A DNA stretch of 64,000 nt from Janibacter sp. CX7 (GCF_024362365.1 NZ_CP101464.1:1674001-1738000); one strand, 5' to 3'. Positions 16,718-27,531 are shown, counted from the stretch's first letter. Translations and numbers: made by a program. The notes: a model not told the origin generated them from the letters alone.

Positions 16718-18745
16718 TCAGCTGCCCGTCCAGTGACTCTCGCTCGTTGCCGAGCCCCACCCGCTCTGCGCCGGCACCTGCAGTCGGATGCGCGTGCCCT
16801 TCGGGTAGTAGCGGTTGATCCCCAGGTGCACCGATCCCTGCGTGTCGGTCACCGCTGAGTTGCGCCGCTGCTCGGTCCCGCCGGGGAAGCGCGCCAGCAC
16901 CCACACCTTCGCGCCGACCCGGGGCGCGCCGTCCCGGACCTGCGTCACCGAGGCGCCGACGCCCAGGCCCCGGTCCCACCCGGGCAGCCACGTCGAGTCC
17001 AGGTCGATGGCCGTCGTGTCCGTGGCGGTGTCGACCGACGCGGTGCTCGCCCGCCCCCATCCGCCGGCAGCCGGCACCTCGACCCGCACCCGCGTCCCCC
17101 TCGGGTAGTAGCGGTTGACCGCGAGGTGCACCGATCCGTCGGCGTCGGTGAGGGCCGAGTTCCTCCGGCGCTCCTCTCCACCGGGCAGCCGGGCGACGAT
17201 CCAGGCGCGCTGGCCGGGGACGCCGACCCCGCCGACACCCGCGGTGATCCGGCCGTCGATGCCCTTGCCCTTCGACCACCCGATCGGCCACGTCGAGCGC
17301 AGCTCGAGGGGCGCCGGGTCGGTCGTCTCGATGGAGACCGTCGTCGCCCACTGGCCCGAGCTGAAGGAGGTGTACGGGCCGGCGAGCCATGCCGTCGACA
17401 CCGACCCGTCCTGCGCTCCCCACGGGGCGGCCGGGGTCCGGTTGCCCTTGGTCGACCCGTGCGTGACCGCACGCGCCTGCCAGGACGCCCCGTCGTCGCC
17501 CGTGCGGTACTCGTAGAGCTCGCGGCTGCCCACGTCCCCCTCCCCGCGGGAGAGGAAAACGCGGTCGGCGTCGTCGTGACGCAGGGTGATCCCCGACGGC
17601 TGCGCGCCGCCGGCACGGTCGAGGGTGCGCATCGTCCACGTGCCTGCGAGGTGGCGGAACCACTTGTAGGTCCACGTGCCGTCCTCGGCGCCCGTCGTCA
17701 GGACGATGGTGGGCACCCCACCCGACACGGCGATGTCGTAGACGCGCGCCCGGCCGTCGGCGCTGCGGCCGTCGTAGACGAGGGTCGCCTCGCGCGGGTC
17801 GATGGGTCGCGGGGCCTGACCGGCGCTCCCCGCGACCTCTGCCAGCGTGCGGATCGGGGTGCCGTCACTCTGGCGGAAGACCCCGTCACGCAGCGTCAGG
17901 TGGTACATCGAGCTGCGCTGCCCGGGCGAGGCCATCGTGTCGGACACCGCGATGTTGATGGTGCCGTCGCCCGCCGTCACGAACTTCGGGTAGGGCGGGT
18001 CCTCCCGCCCCTCGTGCGCGAAGAGGCGCACGGCCGGTGTCCACGACGCGAGGTCCTTGCTGCGCGTCATCACCCACGCGTTGTCCGACGTGCGTCGGGT
18101 GAAGAGGTGGTAGCGGTAGGCGGCGCCCTCCACCTGCAGCATCGTCGTGTAGGTCGAGGGGGCCGACTCCAGCCCCGAGCCGGTGAGCCGGAGCGTGGGA
18201 CCGAAGCTCGACAGGTCACCCGGGCGCTTCGTGATGCGGTAGCGCGCGGGAACGCTCGAGTGCGCCGTCCAGAAGGCCGCGATCCGCCCGTCGGGCAGCT
18301 CGGTGAGCGAGGGCGCGTTGTGGTCGTCCGCCTGGAAGCGGGCGGCGAGGACGGTGTGCGACAGCTCGGCGCTCCCCCGGGCCACCTTGGTCACCTGGAT
18401 GTCGCCGTTGTTGCGCACCGAGCTGAGATAGGTCGCGGTGCGCGTGCCGAGGACCCGCGGATCCATGTACCAGGACCACGCCGAGTCGGCGACGACCGCC
18501 GCGGTCCGCACCCCCGGCCCCAGGGATCGGCGCTGTGGGGCGCTCGCCACCAGGGACTGCGTCTGCGGCGTGCCCTGGTAGGCCTGCGGAGCCACCTCGC
18601 CGGGACGCATCCACGGCTCGGGCAGGGGAGGCGTCGAGGTCGGTGCGGGCGTCGGCGCCGCGGGATCGGCGGCGACCGCCGAGGCACTCACCACGGTCCA
18701 CGAGACGCCGAGCGCCACGAGGGCGACGAGTGGTCGACGCAGCAT
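16718..18745 (-). CDS. Secreted BNR_4-type beta-propeller protein with two 100-residue C-terminal modules
   Basis: The 675-residue protein has a signal peptide (MLRRPLVALVALGVSW, likely cut after AVA near residue 26) and a Pro/Thr-rich linker. A domain from about residue 85 to 470 opens SAWSWYMDPRVLG and contains ADDHNAPSLTELPDGR (DDHN at 140-143). That combination is the hallmark of the BNR_4 family, seven-bladed propellers that include ulvan and related polysaccharide lyases, where the DDHN histidine is catalytic. Two tandem modules then begin near residues 480 and 580, exactly 100 residues apart, each with STWxxGW, RRNS and NRYYPxGTR. Secretion and fold are well supported; lyase activity and substrate are inference. 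It is isolated and monocistronic. Confidence 0.8.
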   Translation of the reverse strand: MLRRPLVALVALGVSWTVVSASAVAADPAAPTPAPTSTPPLPEPWMRPGEVAPQAYQGTPQTQSLVASAPQRRSLGPGVRTAAVVADSAWSWYMDPRVLGTRTATYLSSVRNNGDIQVTKVARGSAELSHTVLAARFQADDHNAPSLTELPDGRIAAFWTAHSSVPARYRITKRPGDLSSFGPTLRLTGSGLESAPSTYTTMLQVEGAAYRYHLFTRRTSDNAWVMTRSKDLASWTPAVRLFAHEGREDPPYPKFVTAGDGTINIAVSDTMASPGQRSSMYHLTLRDGVFRQSDGTPIRTLAEVAGSAGQAPRPIDPREATLVYDGRSADGRARVYDIAVSGGVPTIVLTTGAEDGTWTYKWFRHLAGTWTMRTLDRAGGAQPSGITLRHDDADRVFLSRGEGDVGSRELYEYRTGDDGASWQARAVTHGSTKGNRTPAAPWGAQDGSVSTAWLAGPYTSFSSGQWATTVSIETTDPAPLELRSTWPIGWSKGKGIDGRITAGVGGVGVPGQRAWIVARLPGGEERRRNSALTDADGSVHLAVNRYYPRGTRVRVEVPAAGGWGRASTASVDTATDTTAIDLDSTWLPGWDRGLGVGASVTQVRDGAPRVGAKVWVLARFPGGTEQRRNSAVTDTQGSVHLGINRYYPKGTRIRLQVPAQSGWGSATSESHWTGS
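16741..17340 (-). repeat. 300-bp tandem duplication encoding the two C-terminal modules
   Basis: Similar DNA recurs at exactly 300-bp spacing inside the secreted-protein gene: CGGGTAGTAGCGGTTGA occurs at about 16802 and again at about 17102. The copies have diverged elsewhere, so this is an old internal duplication without frame change. Confidence 0.7.
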
Positions 18746-18765
18746 GAGATCCCCCGATCCCCCGG

Positions 18766-18785
18766 GCGGGCCGCCGTCGGCCCGC
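18766..18785. terminator. GC-rich hairpin at the end of the suf operon
   Basis: GCGGGCC (18766-18772), a 6-nt loop and GGCCCGC (18779-18785) lie 14 nt past the stop of the last suf-operon gene and upstream of the secreted-protein gene. There is no T-tract, as is common in actinobacteria. Confidence 0.5.
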
Positions 18786-18799
18786 GTTCGCGGGGCACT

Positions 18800-19387
18800 C
18801 TAGTCGAGCGCTCCTCCGTCGGTCGGCACCGGCGTGATCACGACCCGCACCGCCCGAGCCCGGCGCGCGGCGTCCCGCAGGACCGCCAGCCGTGGGTCGG
18901 GCAGGTCCCACAGGGTCCGGCGCGGCAGGTCCCGCAGGTGCGCCAGACGGGGGTCGTCGAGGACCTGCTCGGCCATCCTCCGGTCACCACCGAGGACGAG
19001 TGCGTCGACCGCGCCCGGCCCCAGATGGCGAAGGGAGATCTCCCGCACCTTGTCGAGCACGCCGTCGGCCTGGTTGCCACGCCGACGGGCATAGCGCTGC
19101 TGGCTCCAGCCGCCCTTCTTCGTCCGGGACTGCACGTAGGCGGTGCCGCACGTGTGCGCGGTGAGGTCACCCCCTTCGTCACGGCCGACGGCGTACCCGC
19201 CGCGCCGCACGAGGACCAGCCCGATCCGCTCGTGGTCGAAGCGCTCCCCCGTCGCCGTGGCGCCGTCACCGCCGGTGAGCACGACGGTGCCCGGCTCGTC
19301 GGCGCGCGTGACGCCGTCGTGCCGGGCACCGAAGCCCTCGACCCACCGGTCCAGCCGCTCGGGGCCGACCTCGACCGTGCGGGTCAT
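18800..19387 (-). CDS. acVLRF1-type peptidyl-tRNA hydrolase (ribosome rescue)
   Basis: The 195-residue protein contains TKKGGWSQQRYARRRGNQ (about residues 102-119), the signature of the Vms1/ANKZF1-like release-factor-1 superfamily in actinobacteria. The glutamine pair (GxSQQR) is the catalytic hydrolysis motif that frees nascent chains from stalled 50S subunits. Flanking blocks VGPERLDRWVEGFGARHDG and VDALVLGGDRRMAEQVL match the expected alpha/beta fold. No membrane segment is present. It starts at ATG 19387, 13 nt after the sufT stop, and is the last gene of the suf operon, linking ribosome rescue to Fe-S cluster supply; that link is inference from position. Confidence 0.82.
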   Translation of the reverse strand: MTRTVEVGPERLDRWVEGFGARHDGVTRADEPGTVVLTGGDGATATGERFDHERIGLVLVRRGGYAVGRDEGGDLTAHTCGTAYVQSRTKKGGWSQQRYARRRGNQADGVLDKVREISLRHLGPGAVDALVLGGDRRMAEQVLDDPRLAHLRDLPRRTLWDLPDPRLAVLRDAARRARAVRVVITPVPTDGGALD

Positions 19388-19400
19388 CGTCAGGGGTCGC

Positions 19401-19730
19401 TCAGATGTTGAAGCCGAGGGCGCGCAGCTGCTCGCGCCCGTCGTCGGTGATCTTGTCCGGGCCCCACGGCGGCATCCAGACCCAGTTGATCCGGGCGTCG
19501 GCGACGATGTCGGCCAGCGCACCGTCGACCTGGTCCTCGATGACGTCGGTCAGCGGGCAGGCCGCGGACGTGAGGGTCATGTCGATGACGGCGTGGTTCT
19601 GCGGGTCGACGGTGATGCCGTAGACGAGGCCGAGGTCGACGACGTTGATGCCGAGCTCGGGGTCGACGACGTCGCGCAGGGCCTCCTCGACATCGGCGAC
19701 ATTGCTCGGGGTCGGGGCCTGGGCGGTCAT
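19401..19730 (-). CDS. sufT: SufT-like DUF59 Fe-S maturation protein
   Basis: The 109-residue protein is a MIP18/PaaD-type DUF59 domain. It has DVVDPELGINVVDLGLVYGI near residue 20 and the cysteine-bearing TSAACPLTDVIEDQV around residue 58. Proteins of this family help deliver Fe-S clusters to target enzymes. It starts at ATG 19730, overlapping the sufU stop by 4 bp, and sits in the standard actinobacterial order sufB-D-C-S-U-T. The WVWMPPWGPDKITDDGREQL tail is characteristic. Confidence 0.93.
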   Translation of the reverse strand: MTAQAPTPSNVADVEEALRDVVDPELGINVVDLGLVYGITVDPQNHAVIDMTLTSAACPLTDVIEDQVDGALADIVADARINWVWMPPWGPDKITDDGREQLRALGFNI

Positions 19731-20196
19731 GCGGACTCTCCTTCGGTCGTGCTGGGGACGTCGACGCCGGCCTGGGCCAGGGCGTCGGTGAGGGCCATCC
19801 AGCCGAGCAGCGCGCACTTGACGCGCGCCGGGTACTGGGCGACACCGGCCAGGGCGACGCCGTCGCCGATGACCTCCTCGTCGCCCGGGTCCTGACCACG
19901 GCTGGTCAGCATGTGCCGCATCGCGGCGTGGACGTCCATGGCGTCGTGGATCACCTCACCGGTGACCTCCTCGGCGAGGATCGAGGTGCTCGCCATCGAG
20001 ATCGAGCAGCCCATCGCCTCGTAGGAGATGTCGGTGATGTGGGCGTCGGGGCCGGTGCCGTCGAGGTGGACGCGCAGCGTCACCTCGTCGCCACAGGTCG
20101 GGTTGACGTGGTGCACCTCGGCGACGTGCCCCTCGCGCAGGCCGTGGCCGACCTTGCGCTTGGAGTGGTCGAGGATGAGCTCCTGGTAGAGGTCCA

Positions 20197-20197
<1 letters not shown>
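19727..20197 (-). CDS. sufU: SufU, zinc-dependent sulfurtransferase for SufS
   Basis: SufU accepts persulfide sulfur from SufS in the SUF Fe-S assembly pathway. The 156-residue protein shows the three zinc/sulfur-accepting cysteines in NPTCGDEV, AMGCSISMAS and ARVKCALLGW, and the zinc-ligand aspartate in CGD. It begins MDLYQELILDHSKRKV, typical of the family. The ATG at 20197 overlaps the sufS stop by 1 bp (TGATG), so translation is coupled to its enzyme partner. Confidence 0.95.
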
Positions 20198-22259
<2,062 letters not shown>

Positions 22260-22287
22260 GTCGGTTCTTTCGGTCGAAGGGGGAAGG
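22260..22287 (-). promoter_or_regulatory. sufC leader with CCCCCTTCG
   Basis: The 28-nt gap before sufC holds CCCCCTTCG (22283-22275 on the minus strand), then ACC, GAAAGA, ACCGAC and ATG. CTTCG and GAAAG can form a small hairpin over the weak Shine-Dalgarno site. Confidence 0.35.
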
Positions 22288-22623
22288 TCAGTCGGCGAGG
22301 GCGACGAGCACGTCGCCGGCCTCGGTGACCTGGACGGTGTGGACGGCGACGGGCACGGTCGCCGGCAGGTGGCTGGGGGCGCCGGTGCGCAGGTCGAAGC
22401 GCGAGCCGTGCAGCCAGCACTCGATGGCGCAGCCGTCGACCTCGCCCTCGGAGAGCGAGACGTTGGCGTGGGTGCAGGTGTCGTCGACCGCGTGGACGGC
22501 GCCGTCCTCGGTGCGCACGATCGCCACGATGCGGCCACCGATGTCGGCCTTGGCCGCCTCCCCCACGGTCAGCTCGTCAAGGCTGCAGACGCGGATGTAG
22601 TCGGGCTCGGCGACGGCACTCAT
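22288..22623 (-). CDS. Rieske-type ferredoxin in the suf operon
   Basis: The 111-residue protein carries the Rieske [2Fe-2S] motif DTCTHANVSL (CTH) and IECWLHGSRF (CWLH). It resembles non-heme dioxygenase ferredoxin subunits, has no signal peptide and acts in the cytosol as a small electron carrier. A gene of this type often lies between sufD and sufC in actinobacteria. The ATG at 22623 overlaps the sufD stop by 4 bp. Its exact electron partner is unknown; donation of electrons during cluster assembly is a plausible but unproven role. Confidence 0.92.
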   Translation of the reverse strand: MSAVAEPDYIRVCSLDELTVGEAAKADIGGRIVAIVRTEDGAVHAVDDTCTHANVSLSEGEVDGCAIECWLHGSRFDLRTGAPSHLPATVPVAVHTVQVTEAGDVLVALAD

Positions 22624-23789
22624 GCGGCGCCGCCCTCGAGCTCGACGTCGATCGCGGCCATGATCCGGTCGCTGATCTCCGCGTCGCCGATGCGCGCGAC
22701 GATGCTGTTGAAGAAGCCGCGCACGACGAGGCGACGGGCCTCGTCCTCGGGGATGCCACGAGCCTGCAGGTAGAAGAGCTGCTGGTCGTCGAAGCGCCCG
22801 GTCGTCGAGGCGTGCCCGGCGCCGACGATCTCGCCGGTCTCGATCTCGAGGTTGGGCACGGAGTCGGCCCGCGCGCCGTCGGTGAGGACGAGGTTGCGGT
22901 TGAGCTCGTAGGTCTCGGTGCCCTCGGCGGCCGCGCGGATCAGCACGTCGCCGACCCACACGGTGTGGGCCGTCTCGCCCTGCAGCGCGCCCTTGTACTC
23001 GACATTGCTCGAGCAGTGCGGCGCCTCGTGGTCGACGAAGAGCCGGTGCTCGAGGTGCTGGCCGGCGTCGGCGAAGTAGACGCCCAGGCCCTCGAAGGAG
23101 CCACCCGGACCGGCGTAGGTCGCGTTGGTGTTGAGGCGCACGATGCCGCCACCGATGGTCACGGCGATGTGCCGCACGCTCGCGTCGCGGCCGACGACCA
23201 CGTCGTGCTGGCCGAGGTGGTGAGCGTCGTCCTCCCAGTCCTGGAGCGTGACGATCGTCAGCTGCGAGCCGTCACCGGCGAGCACCGAGAGCAGCTCGGT
23301 GTAGTCGGCGGTGCCGGAGTGCTCGACGACGATCGTGCCGCGGGCGAAGCGCCCGACCCGCACGACGTGGTGCGCCCGCACGATCTCGCCGCCGGTGCCG
23401 GCGAGCGAGATGCGGACCGGCTCGGTGAGCTCGGCCTCGGCGGGGATGTCGATGAGCGTCACGTCACCGCCACCGGCGGCGACGGCCGCGGCACGGTCAC
23501 CGGGCGCCGGCACGCCGAGGGCGCGGGCCTCCGCGGCCGGGACGACCGACCGGGTGACGCCCTCGGGCAGGTGGTGGGTCACGCCGAGCTCGGCGGACCC
23601 CCCTTCGTCCGCCAGGAGGTCGGTGAGCCGACCCACGGGGGTGAAGCGCCAGTCCTCCTCGCGGCCGGTCGGCAGCTCGAAGTCGGCCACCGACCACGAG
23701 CGCGTGCGCTCGGCGCGGGACTGGTCCGGGACCAGGGTGTCGGCGGAGTGGGTGTGGGCCTTGGGGCCCGAGTCAGCCAGAAGGCTCAT
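22620..23789 (-). CDS. sufD: Fe-S scaffold subunit SufD
   Basis: SufD pairs with SufB and SufC in the scaffold that builds Fe-S clusters. The 389-residue protein has the family's right-handed beta-helix core with HRLFVDHEAPHCSSNVEYKGALQ and ends in the helical segment YLQARGIPEDEARRLVVRGF shared by SufB and SufD. It starts [14 protein letters not shown] and its ATG overlaps the SufB stop. The histidine in DHEAPHCSS is in the segment where E. coli SufD has its functional His. Confidence 0.96.
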   Translation of the reverse strand: MSLLADSGPKAHTHSADTLVPDQSRAERTRSWSVADFELPTGREEDWRFTPVGRLTDLLADEGGSAELGVTHHLPEGVTRSVVPAAEARALGVPAPGDRAAAVAAGGGDVTLIDIPAEAELTEPVRISLAGTGGEIVRAHHVVRVGRFARGTIVVEHSGTADYTELLSVLAGDGSQLTIVTLQDWEDDAHHLGQHDVVVGRDASVRHIAVTIGGGIVRLNTNATYAGPGGSFEGLGVYFADAGQHLEHRLFVDHEAPHCSSNVEYKGALQGETAHTVWVGDVLIRAAAEGTETYELNRNLVLTDGARADSVPNLEIETGEIVGAGHASTTGRFDDQQLFYLQARGIPEDEARRLVVRGFFNSIVARIGDAEISDRIMAAIDVELEGGAA

Positions 23790-25210
23790 CAGCCGACGGC
23801 TCCTTCCATCTGGAGTTCGATGAGGCGGTTGAGCTCGAGGGCGTACTCCATCGGCAGCTCACGCGCGATGGGCTCGACGAAGCCGCGCACGATCATCGCC
23901 ATGGCCTCCTCCTCGCTCAGCCCGCGGGACATGAGGTAGAAGAGCTGGTCGGCCGAGACCTTGGAGACGGTCGCCTCGTGACCCATCTGCACGTCGTCCT
24001 CGCGGACGTCGACGTAGGGATAGGTGTCGGAGCGGCTGATCGTGTCGACGAGCAGCGCGTCGCAGACGACATTGGACTTGCTGTTCGTCGCACCCTCGAG
24101 GACCTGGACGAGGCCGCGGTAGGAGGTGCGACCGCCACCACGGGCGACCGACTTGCTGATGATCGAGCTCGAGGTGTTGGGCGCGGCGTGCACCATCTTG
24201 GCGCCGGCGTCCTGGTGCTGGCCCTCGCCGGCGAAGGCGATCGAGAGGGTCTCGCCCTTCGCGTGCTCGCCGAGGAGGAAGCACGCGGGGTACTTCATCG
24301 TCACCTTGGAGCCGATGTTGCCGTCGACCCACTCCATCGTGCCGCCCTCGGCGACCGTGGTGCGCTTGGTGACGAGGTTGTAGACGTTGTTCGACCAGTT
24401 CTGGATCGTCGTGTAGCGCACGCGGGCGTTCTTCTTCACGACGATCTCGACGACGGCACTGTGCAGCGAGTCGGTCTTGTAGATCGGGGCGGTGCAGCCC
24501 TCGACGTAGTGCACGTAGGAGCCCTCGTCGGCGATGATCAGCGTCCGCTCGAACTGGCCCATGTTCTCGGTGTTGATCCGGAAGTAGGCCTGCAGCGGGA
24601 TGTCGACGTGGACACCCGGCGGGACGTAGATGAAGGAGCCACCCGACCACACGGCCGTGTTGAGCGCGGCGAACTTGTTGTCGCCGGCGGGGATGACCGT
24701 GCCGAAGTACTCGCGGAAGAGGTCCTCGTGCTCGCGCAGACCGGTGTCGGTGTCGACGAAGATGACGCCCTTCTCCTCCAGGTCCTCGCGGATCTGGTGG
24801 TAGACGACCTCCGACTCGTACTGCGCGGCGACGCCGGCGACGAGGCGCTGCTTCTCCGCCTCGGGGATGCCGAGCTTGTCGTAGGTGTTCTTGATGTCCT
24901 CGGGCAGGTCGTCCCACGACGCGGCCTGCTTCTCCGTGGACTTCACGAAGTACTTGATGTTCTGGAAGTCGATGCCGGTGAGGTCGCTGCCCCAGCTCGG
25001 CATGGGCTTCTTGTCGAAGAGACGCAGCGACTTCAGGCGCAGGTCACGCATCCACTGCGGCTCGCCCTTGCGCTCGGAGATGTCGCTGACGACGGCCTCG
25101 TTGAGGCCCCGCTTGGCGCTGGCACCGGCGGTGTCGGCATCGGCCCAGCCGAACTCGTACTTGCCGATGTCCTTGAGCCCGGGGTTGAGCTCTTCGATGT
25201 TGGTGCTCAT
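23789..25210 (-). CDS. sufB: Fe-S scaffold subunit SufB
   Basis: SufB is the main scaffold on which SUF builds nascent clusters. The 473-residue length is normal and the sequence is uninterrupted, so the intein found in some mycobacterial SufB proteins is absent. Landmarks are [41 protein letters not shown] and the SufB/SufD C-terminal [20 protein letters not shown]. The ATG at 25210 overlaps the SufR stop by 4 bp, so sufR and the suf genes are cotranscribed and coupled. Confidence 0.97.
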   Translation of the reverse strand: MSTNIEELNPGLKDIGKYEFGWADADTAGASAKRGLNEAVVSDISERKGEPQWMRDLRLKSLRLFDKKPMPSWGSDLTGIDFQNIKYFVKSTEKQAASWDDLPEDIKNTYDKLGIPEAEKQRLVAGVAAQYESEVVYHQIREDLEEKGVIFVDTDTGLREHEDLFREYFGTVIPAGDNKFAALNTAVWSGGSFIYVPPGVHVDIPLQAYFRINTENMGQFERTLIIADEGSYVHYVEGCTAPIYKTDSLHSAVVEIVVKKNARVRYTTIQNWSNNVYNLVTKRTTVAEGGTMEWVDGNIGSKVTMKYPACFLLGEHAKGETLSIAFAGEGQHQDAGAKMVHAAPNTSSSIISKSVARGGGRTSYRGLVQVLEGATNSKSNVVCDALLVDTISRSDTYPYVDVREDDVQMGHEATVSKVSADQLFYLMSRGLSEEEAMAMIVRGFVEPIARELPMEYALELNRLIELQMEGAVG

Positions 25211-25932
25211 CGGGTGGACCTCTCTGTGTGGGGACGCGCCCCCGCGGTGGGGACGAAGGTGGTGCAGACGTGATCGCCCTGGGCCAGGGTGGCCAGGCGC
25301 TGGACGTGGACGCCGAGGAGTCGGCTGAAGGCATCGGTCTCGGCCTCGCACAGCTCCGGGAACTCCGCGGCGACGTGCTGGACCGGGCAGTGGCCCTGGC
25401 ACAGCTGGAGGCCGACGACGACGTCGTCGCCGACCGTGCGGGCGCTGGCAGCGTAGCCCTCGGCGCGAAGGGCGGACACCAGGGCCTCGGTGCGGGCCCG
25501 GGGGTGGTCGCCCGCGGCGTCGACCTGTGCGGCGCAGCGGGCCTCGAGGGCGCTCATGCGCTGGTCGGCGAAGGCACGGACGGCCTCGGGGCCGGCGGTG
25601 TCGCGCACGAAGCGGACCGCATCGGTCGCGAGGTCGTCGTAGTCGGAGGCGAGCCGCTCGTGGCCGGTGTCGCCGACGACCCACTCACGGGCGGGGCGGC
25701 CGCGGCCGCGCTTGCCGGCGTGCGGTGCCCGGCTGGTCACGGCGCCGGTCTCGGCGAGCTGGTCGAGGTGGCGGCGCACGCCGGTGGCCGTCAGTCCGAG
25801 GAGGGCGGCGAGGTCGGCCGCGGTGATCGGGCCGCGCTCGCTGATCATCGCGAGGACGCGGTCCCGGGTGCGGGCATCGCGGGTCGCGGCGTCGGAGTCC
25901 GACGCCTGAGGTGCCCGCGGGGAAATAACCAC
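25207..25932 (-). CDS. sufR: SufR-type Fe-S-sensing transcriptional regulator
   Basis: SufR represses its own operon when it holds a [4Fe-4S] cluster. The 241-residue protein has an N-terminal winged helix ([23 protein letters not shown], residues about 37-60) and a [12 protein letters not shown] basic hinge. Candidate cluster cysteines lie in [10 protein letters not shown] and ELCEAE. It heads the suf operon and overlaps sufB. The GTG at 25932 has TAACAT 6 nt upstream with TTGTGT 16 bp further, so its message is probably leaderless. A DtxR/IdeR-like box lies just upstream, raising the chance of additional iron control. Confidence 0.93.
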   Translation of the reverse strand: MVISPRAPQASDSDAATRDARTRDRVLAMISERGPITAADLAALLGLTATGVRRHLDQLAETGAVTSRAPHAGKRGRGRPAREWVVGDTGHERLASDYDDLATDAVRFVRDTAGPEAVRAFADQRMSALEARCAAQVDAAGDHPRARTEALVSALRAEGYAASARTVGDDVVVGLQLCQGHCPVQHVAAEFPELCEAETDAFSRLLGVHVQRLATLAQGDHVCTTFVPTAGARPHTERSTR

Positions 25933-25966
25933 ACATCCATGTTATGTAATTCGACGCAACACACAA
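25933..25966 (-). promoter_or_regulatory. suf operon promoter (leaderless)
   Basis: On the minus strand TTGTGT (25966-25961) and TAACAT (25944-25939) are 16 bp apart, with TAACAT 6 nt before the sufR GTG at 25932. The region is unusually AT-rich for this genome. Confidence 0.5.
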
Positions 25967-25967
25967 C

Positions 25968-25983
25968 AAAGGTATGCCTAACC
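25968..25983. promoter_or_regulatory. DtxR/IdeR-like iron box candidate
   Basis: AAAGGTATGCCTAACC contains AGGTATGCCT (25970-25979). Read on the minus strand, AGGCATACCT agrees with the DtxR/IdeR core AGGCTAACCT at 8 of 10 positions. It lies between the divergent sufR and ABC-transporter starts, next to the suf -35 element. Iron-dependent control of either unit is inference. Confidence 0.35.
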
Positions 25984-26019
25984 CCACACCCGAAGGGGGT
26001 CTGCCTAGACTTGCCGCTC

Positions 26020-26730
26020 GTGACTGCTGCCGTCGTCGTGGAGGACCTGCGCCGCGTCTTCGGTGACACCATCGCCGTGGACGGGGCCTCGTGGGCTGCC
26101 GGCACGGGCGAGATCACCTGCGTCCTCGGACCCAACGGTGCCGGCAAGACGACGACCATCGAGTGCCTCGAGGGGCTCCAACGCCCGGACGGCGGGACCT
26201 GCCGCGTCCTCGGCACCGACCCGTGGCACGCCAGCGCCGAGCACCGCGCCCGCGTCGGGGTCATGCTCCAGGACGGCGGCCTCCCCCAGAGCGTGCCGGC
26301 CACCCGCCTGCTCGCCCACCTCGGCCGGCTCCACCGGACCCACCGCGCCGCGGAGCTCGTCGAGCGACTCGACATCACCCCCTTCGCCCGCACGCCGGTC
26401 CGGCGCCTGAGCGGCGGCCAGCGCCAGCGGGTCGCCCTCGCCGCCGCCCTGCTCGGCGACCCCGAGGTCGCCTTCCTCGACGAGCCGACCGCGGGGCTGG
26501 ACCCGCACGCCCGTCTGGACGTGTGGGACCTGCTGCGCGAGCGGCGCGACGAGGGCGTGGCCCTCGTCGTCACGACGCACGGCTTCGAGGAGGCCGAGCG
26601 TCTCGCCGACCGGGTCGTCATCCTCGCCGGGGGCCGGGTCGTGGCCGACGGCACGCCCGACGAGATCGCCGACGGCGCGCGTCTCGAGGACGCCTACTTC
26701 GCGCTCACCGGAGGCCTGCGTGACCGCTGA
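26020..26730 (+). CDS. ABC-2 type exporter ATPase
   Basis: The 236-residue ATPase has Walker A GPNGAGKTT, signature LSGGQRQR and Walker B VAFLDEPTAGLDPHARL, in the DrrA/multidrug ABC-2 style. It pairs with the following membrane gene, which it overlaps by 11 bp. The GTG at 26020 (VTAAVVVEDLRRVFG) was chosen by alignment to family N-termini. A TAGACT box ends 8 nt upstream and there is no ribosome-binding site, so it is probably leaderless. It is divergent from sufR. The substrate is unknown; a drug or lipid exporter is typical, and the neighbouring ctaA/ctaB heme A genes are a common actinobacterial setting for such a pair. Confidence 0.92.
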   Translation: MTAAVVVEDLRRVFGDTIAVDGASWAAGTGEITCVLGPNGAGKTTTIECLEGLQRPDGGTCRVLGTDPWHASAEHRARVGVMLQDGGLPQSVPATRLLAHLGRLHRTHRAAELVERLDITPFARTPVRRLSGGQRQRVALAAALLGDPEVAFLDEPTAGLDPHARLDVWDLLRERRDEGVALVVTTHGFEEAERLADRVVILAGGRVVADGTPDEIADGARLEDAYFALTGGLRDR

Positions 26731-27478
26731 GACCACGACGAGCACCGTCCAGCCGCGGGGCCGACGCGTCCTCGCGCAGGCGCGCTTCGAGGCCGAGATC
26801 CTCGTCCGCAACGGCGAGCAGCTGCTCGTCTCGCTCGTCCTGCCCGTGCTCGCCATGCTGGCCCTGACCGCGACCTCCTACCCGGATCTGCCCGAGCCGC
26901 GGATCGCCCTCGTCGCCCCCGGGGTGCTCGCCCTGGCCATCGTCTCCACGGCCTTCACCGGTCAGGCGATCCAGACCGCCTTCGACCGGCGCTACGGCGT
27001 GCTGCGCCTGCTCGCGACCTCACCCGTCGGAACCGACGGGCTGCTCGCCGGCAAGGCGCTGGCCGTCGCGTCCGTCGTCGTCGGCCAGCTCGTCGTCCTC
27101 GGGGCCGTCGCCGCCGTCCTCGGCTGGCGCCCCGACCCGGTCGGCCTGCTCGTGACGCCGGTGAGCGCGGCGCTCGGGGTCTGGGTCTTCGTCGCCCTCG
27201 CCCTGCTGCTCGCCGGCGTGCTGCGTGCCGAGGCCGTGCTCGCGGTCGCCAACCTCGTGTGGGTGCTGCTCGCGGGCGCCGGTGGCCTGCTGCTGCCCGG
27301 CGACACCTTCGGCGGGCTCGACGCGGTCGTGCGCTGGCTGCCGTCGGGCGCGCTCGGCGATGCCCTGCGCCAGGCCCTCACCGGCGACGGCGTGCCGCTG
27401 CTGCCCTGGCTCGTGCTCGTGGGGTGGGGCGCGGTGCTCAGCCTCGCCGTCGTGCGGGCCTTCCGCTGGCGGGACTGA
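26720..27478 (+). CDS. ABC-2 type exporter permease
   Basis: The 252-residue integral membrane protein has about six hydrophobic helices after a polar N-terminus (PRGRRVLAQARFEAEILVRN). LLATSPVGTDGLLAGKALAV and GLLLPGDTFGG are typical ABC-2 permease segments. It overlaps the ATPase gene by 11 bp (GTG at 26720), so the two are translated together as one exporter. Export direction follows from the family; the substrate is not known. Confidence 0.9.
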   Translation: MTAETTTSTVQPRGRRVLAQARFEAEILVRNGEQLLVSLVLPVLAMLALTATSYPDLPEPRIALVAPGVLALAIVSTAFTGQAIQTAFDRRYGVLRLLATSPVGTDGLLAGKALAVASVVVGQLVVLGAVAAVLGWRPDPVGLLVTPVSAALGVWVFVALALLLAGVLRAEAVLAVANLVWVLLAGAGGLLLPGDTFGGLDAVVRWLPSGALGDALRQALTGDGVPLLPWLVLVGWGAVLSLAVVRAFRWRD

Positions 27479-27531
27479 CTCCCCCTTCGCCTGCTGCCGA
27501 CCCGGTGGTCGGAGCGCCCTCGGCTACGACA

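Noticed and set aside
23789..25210. Possible intein in sufB
   Set aside because: The 473-residue SufB is continuous and of normal length; no Hint or homing-endonuclease motifs are present.
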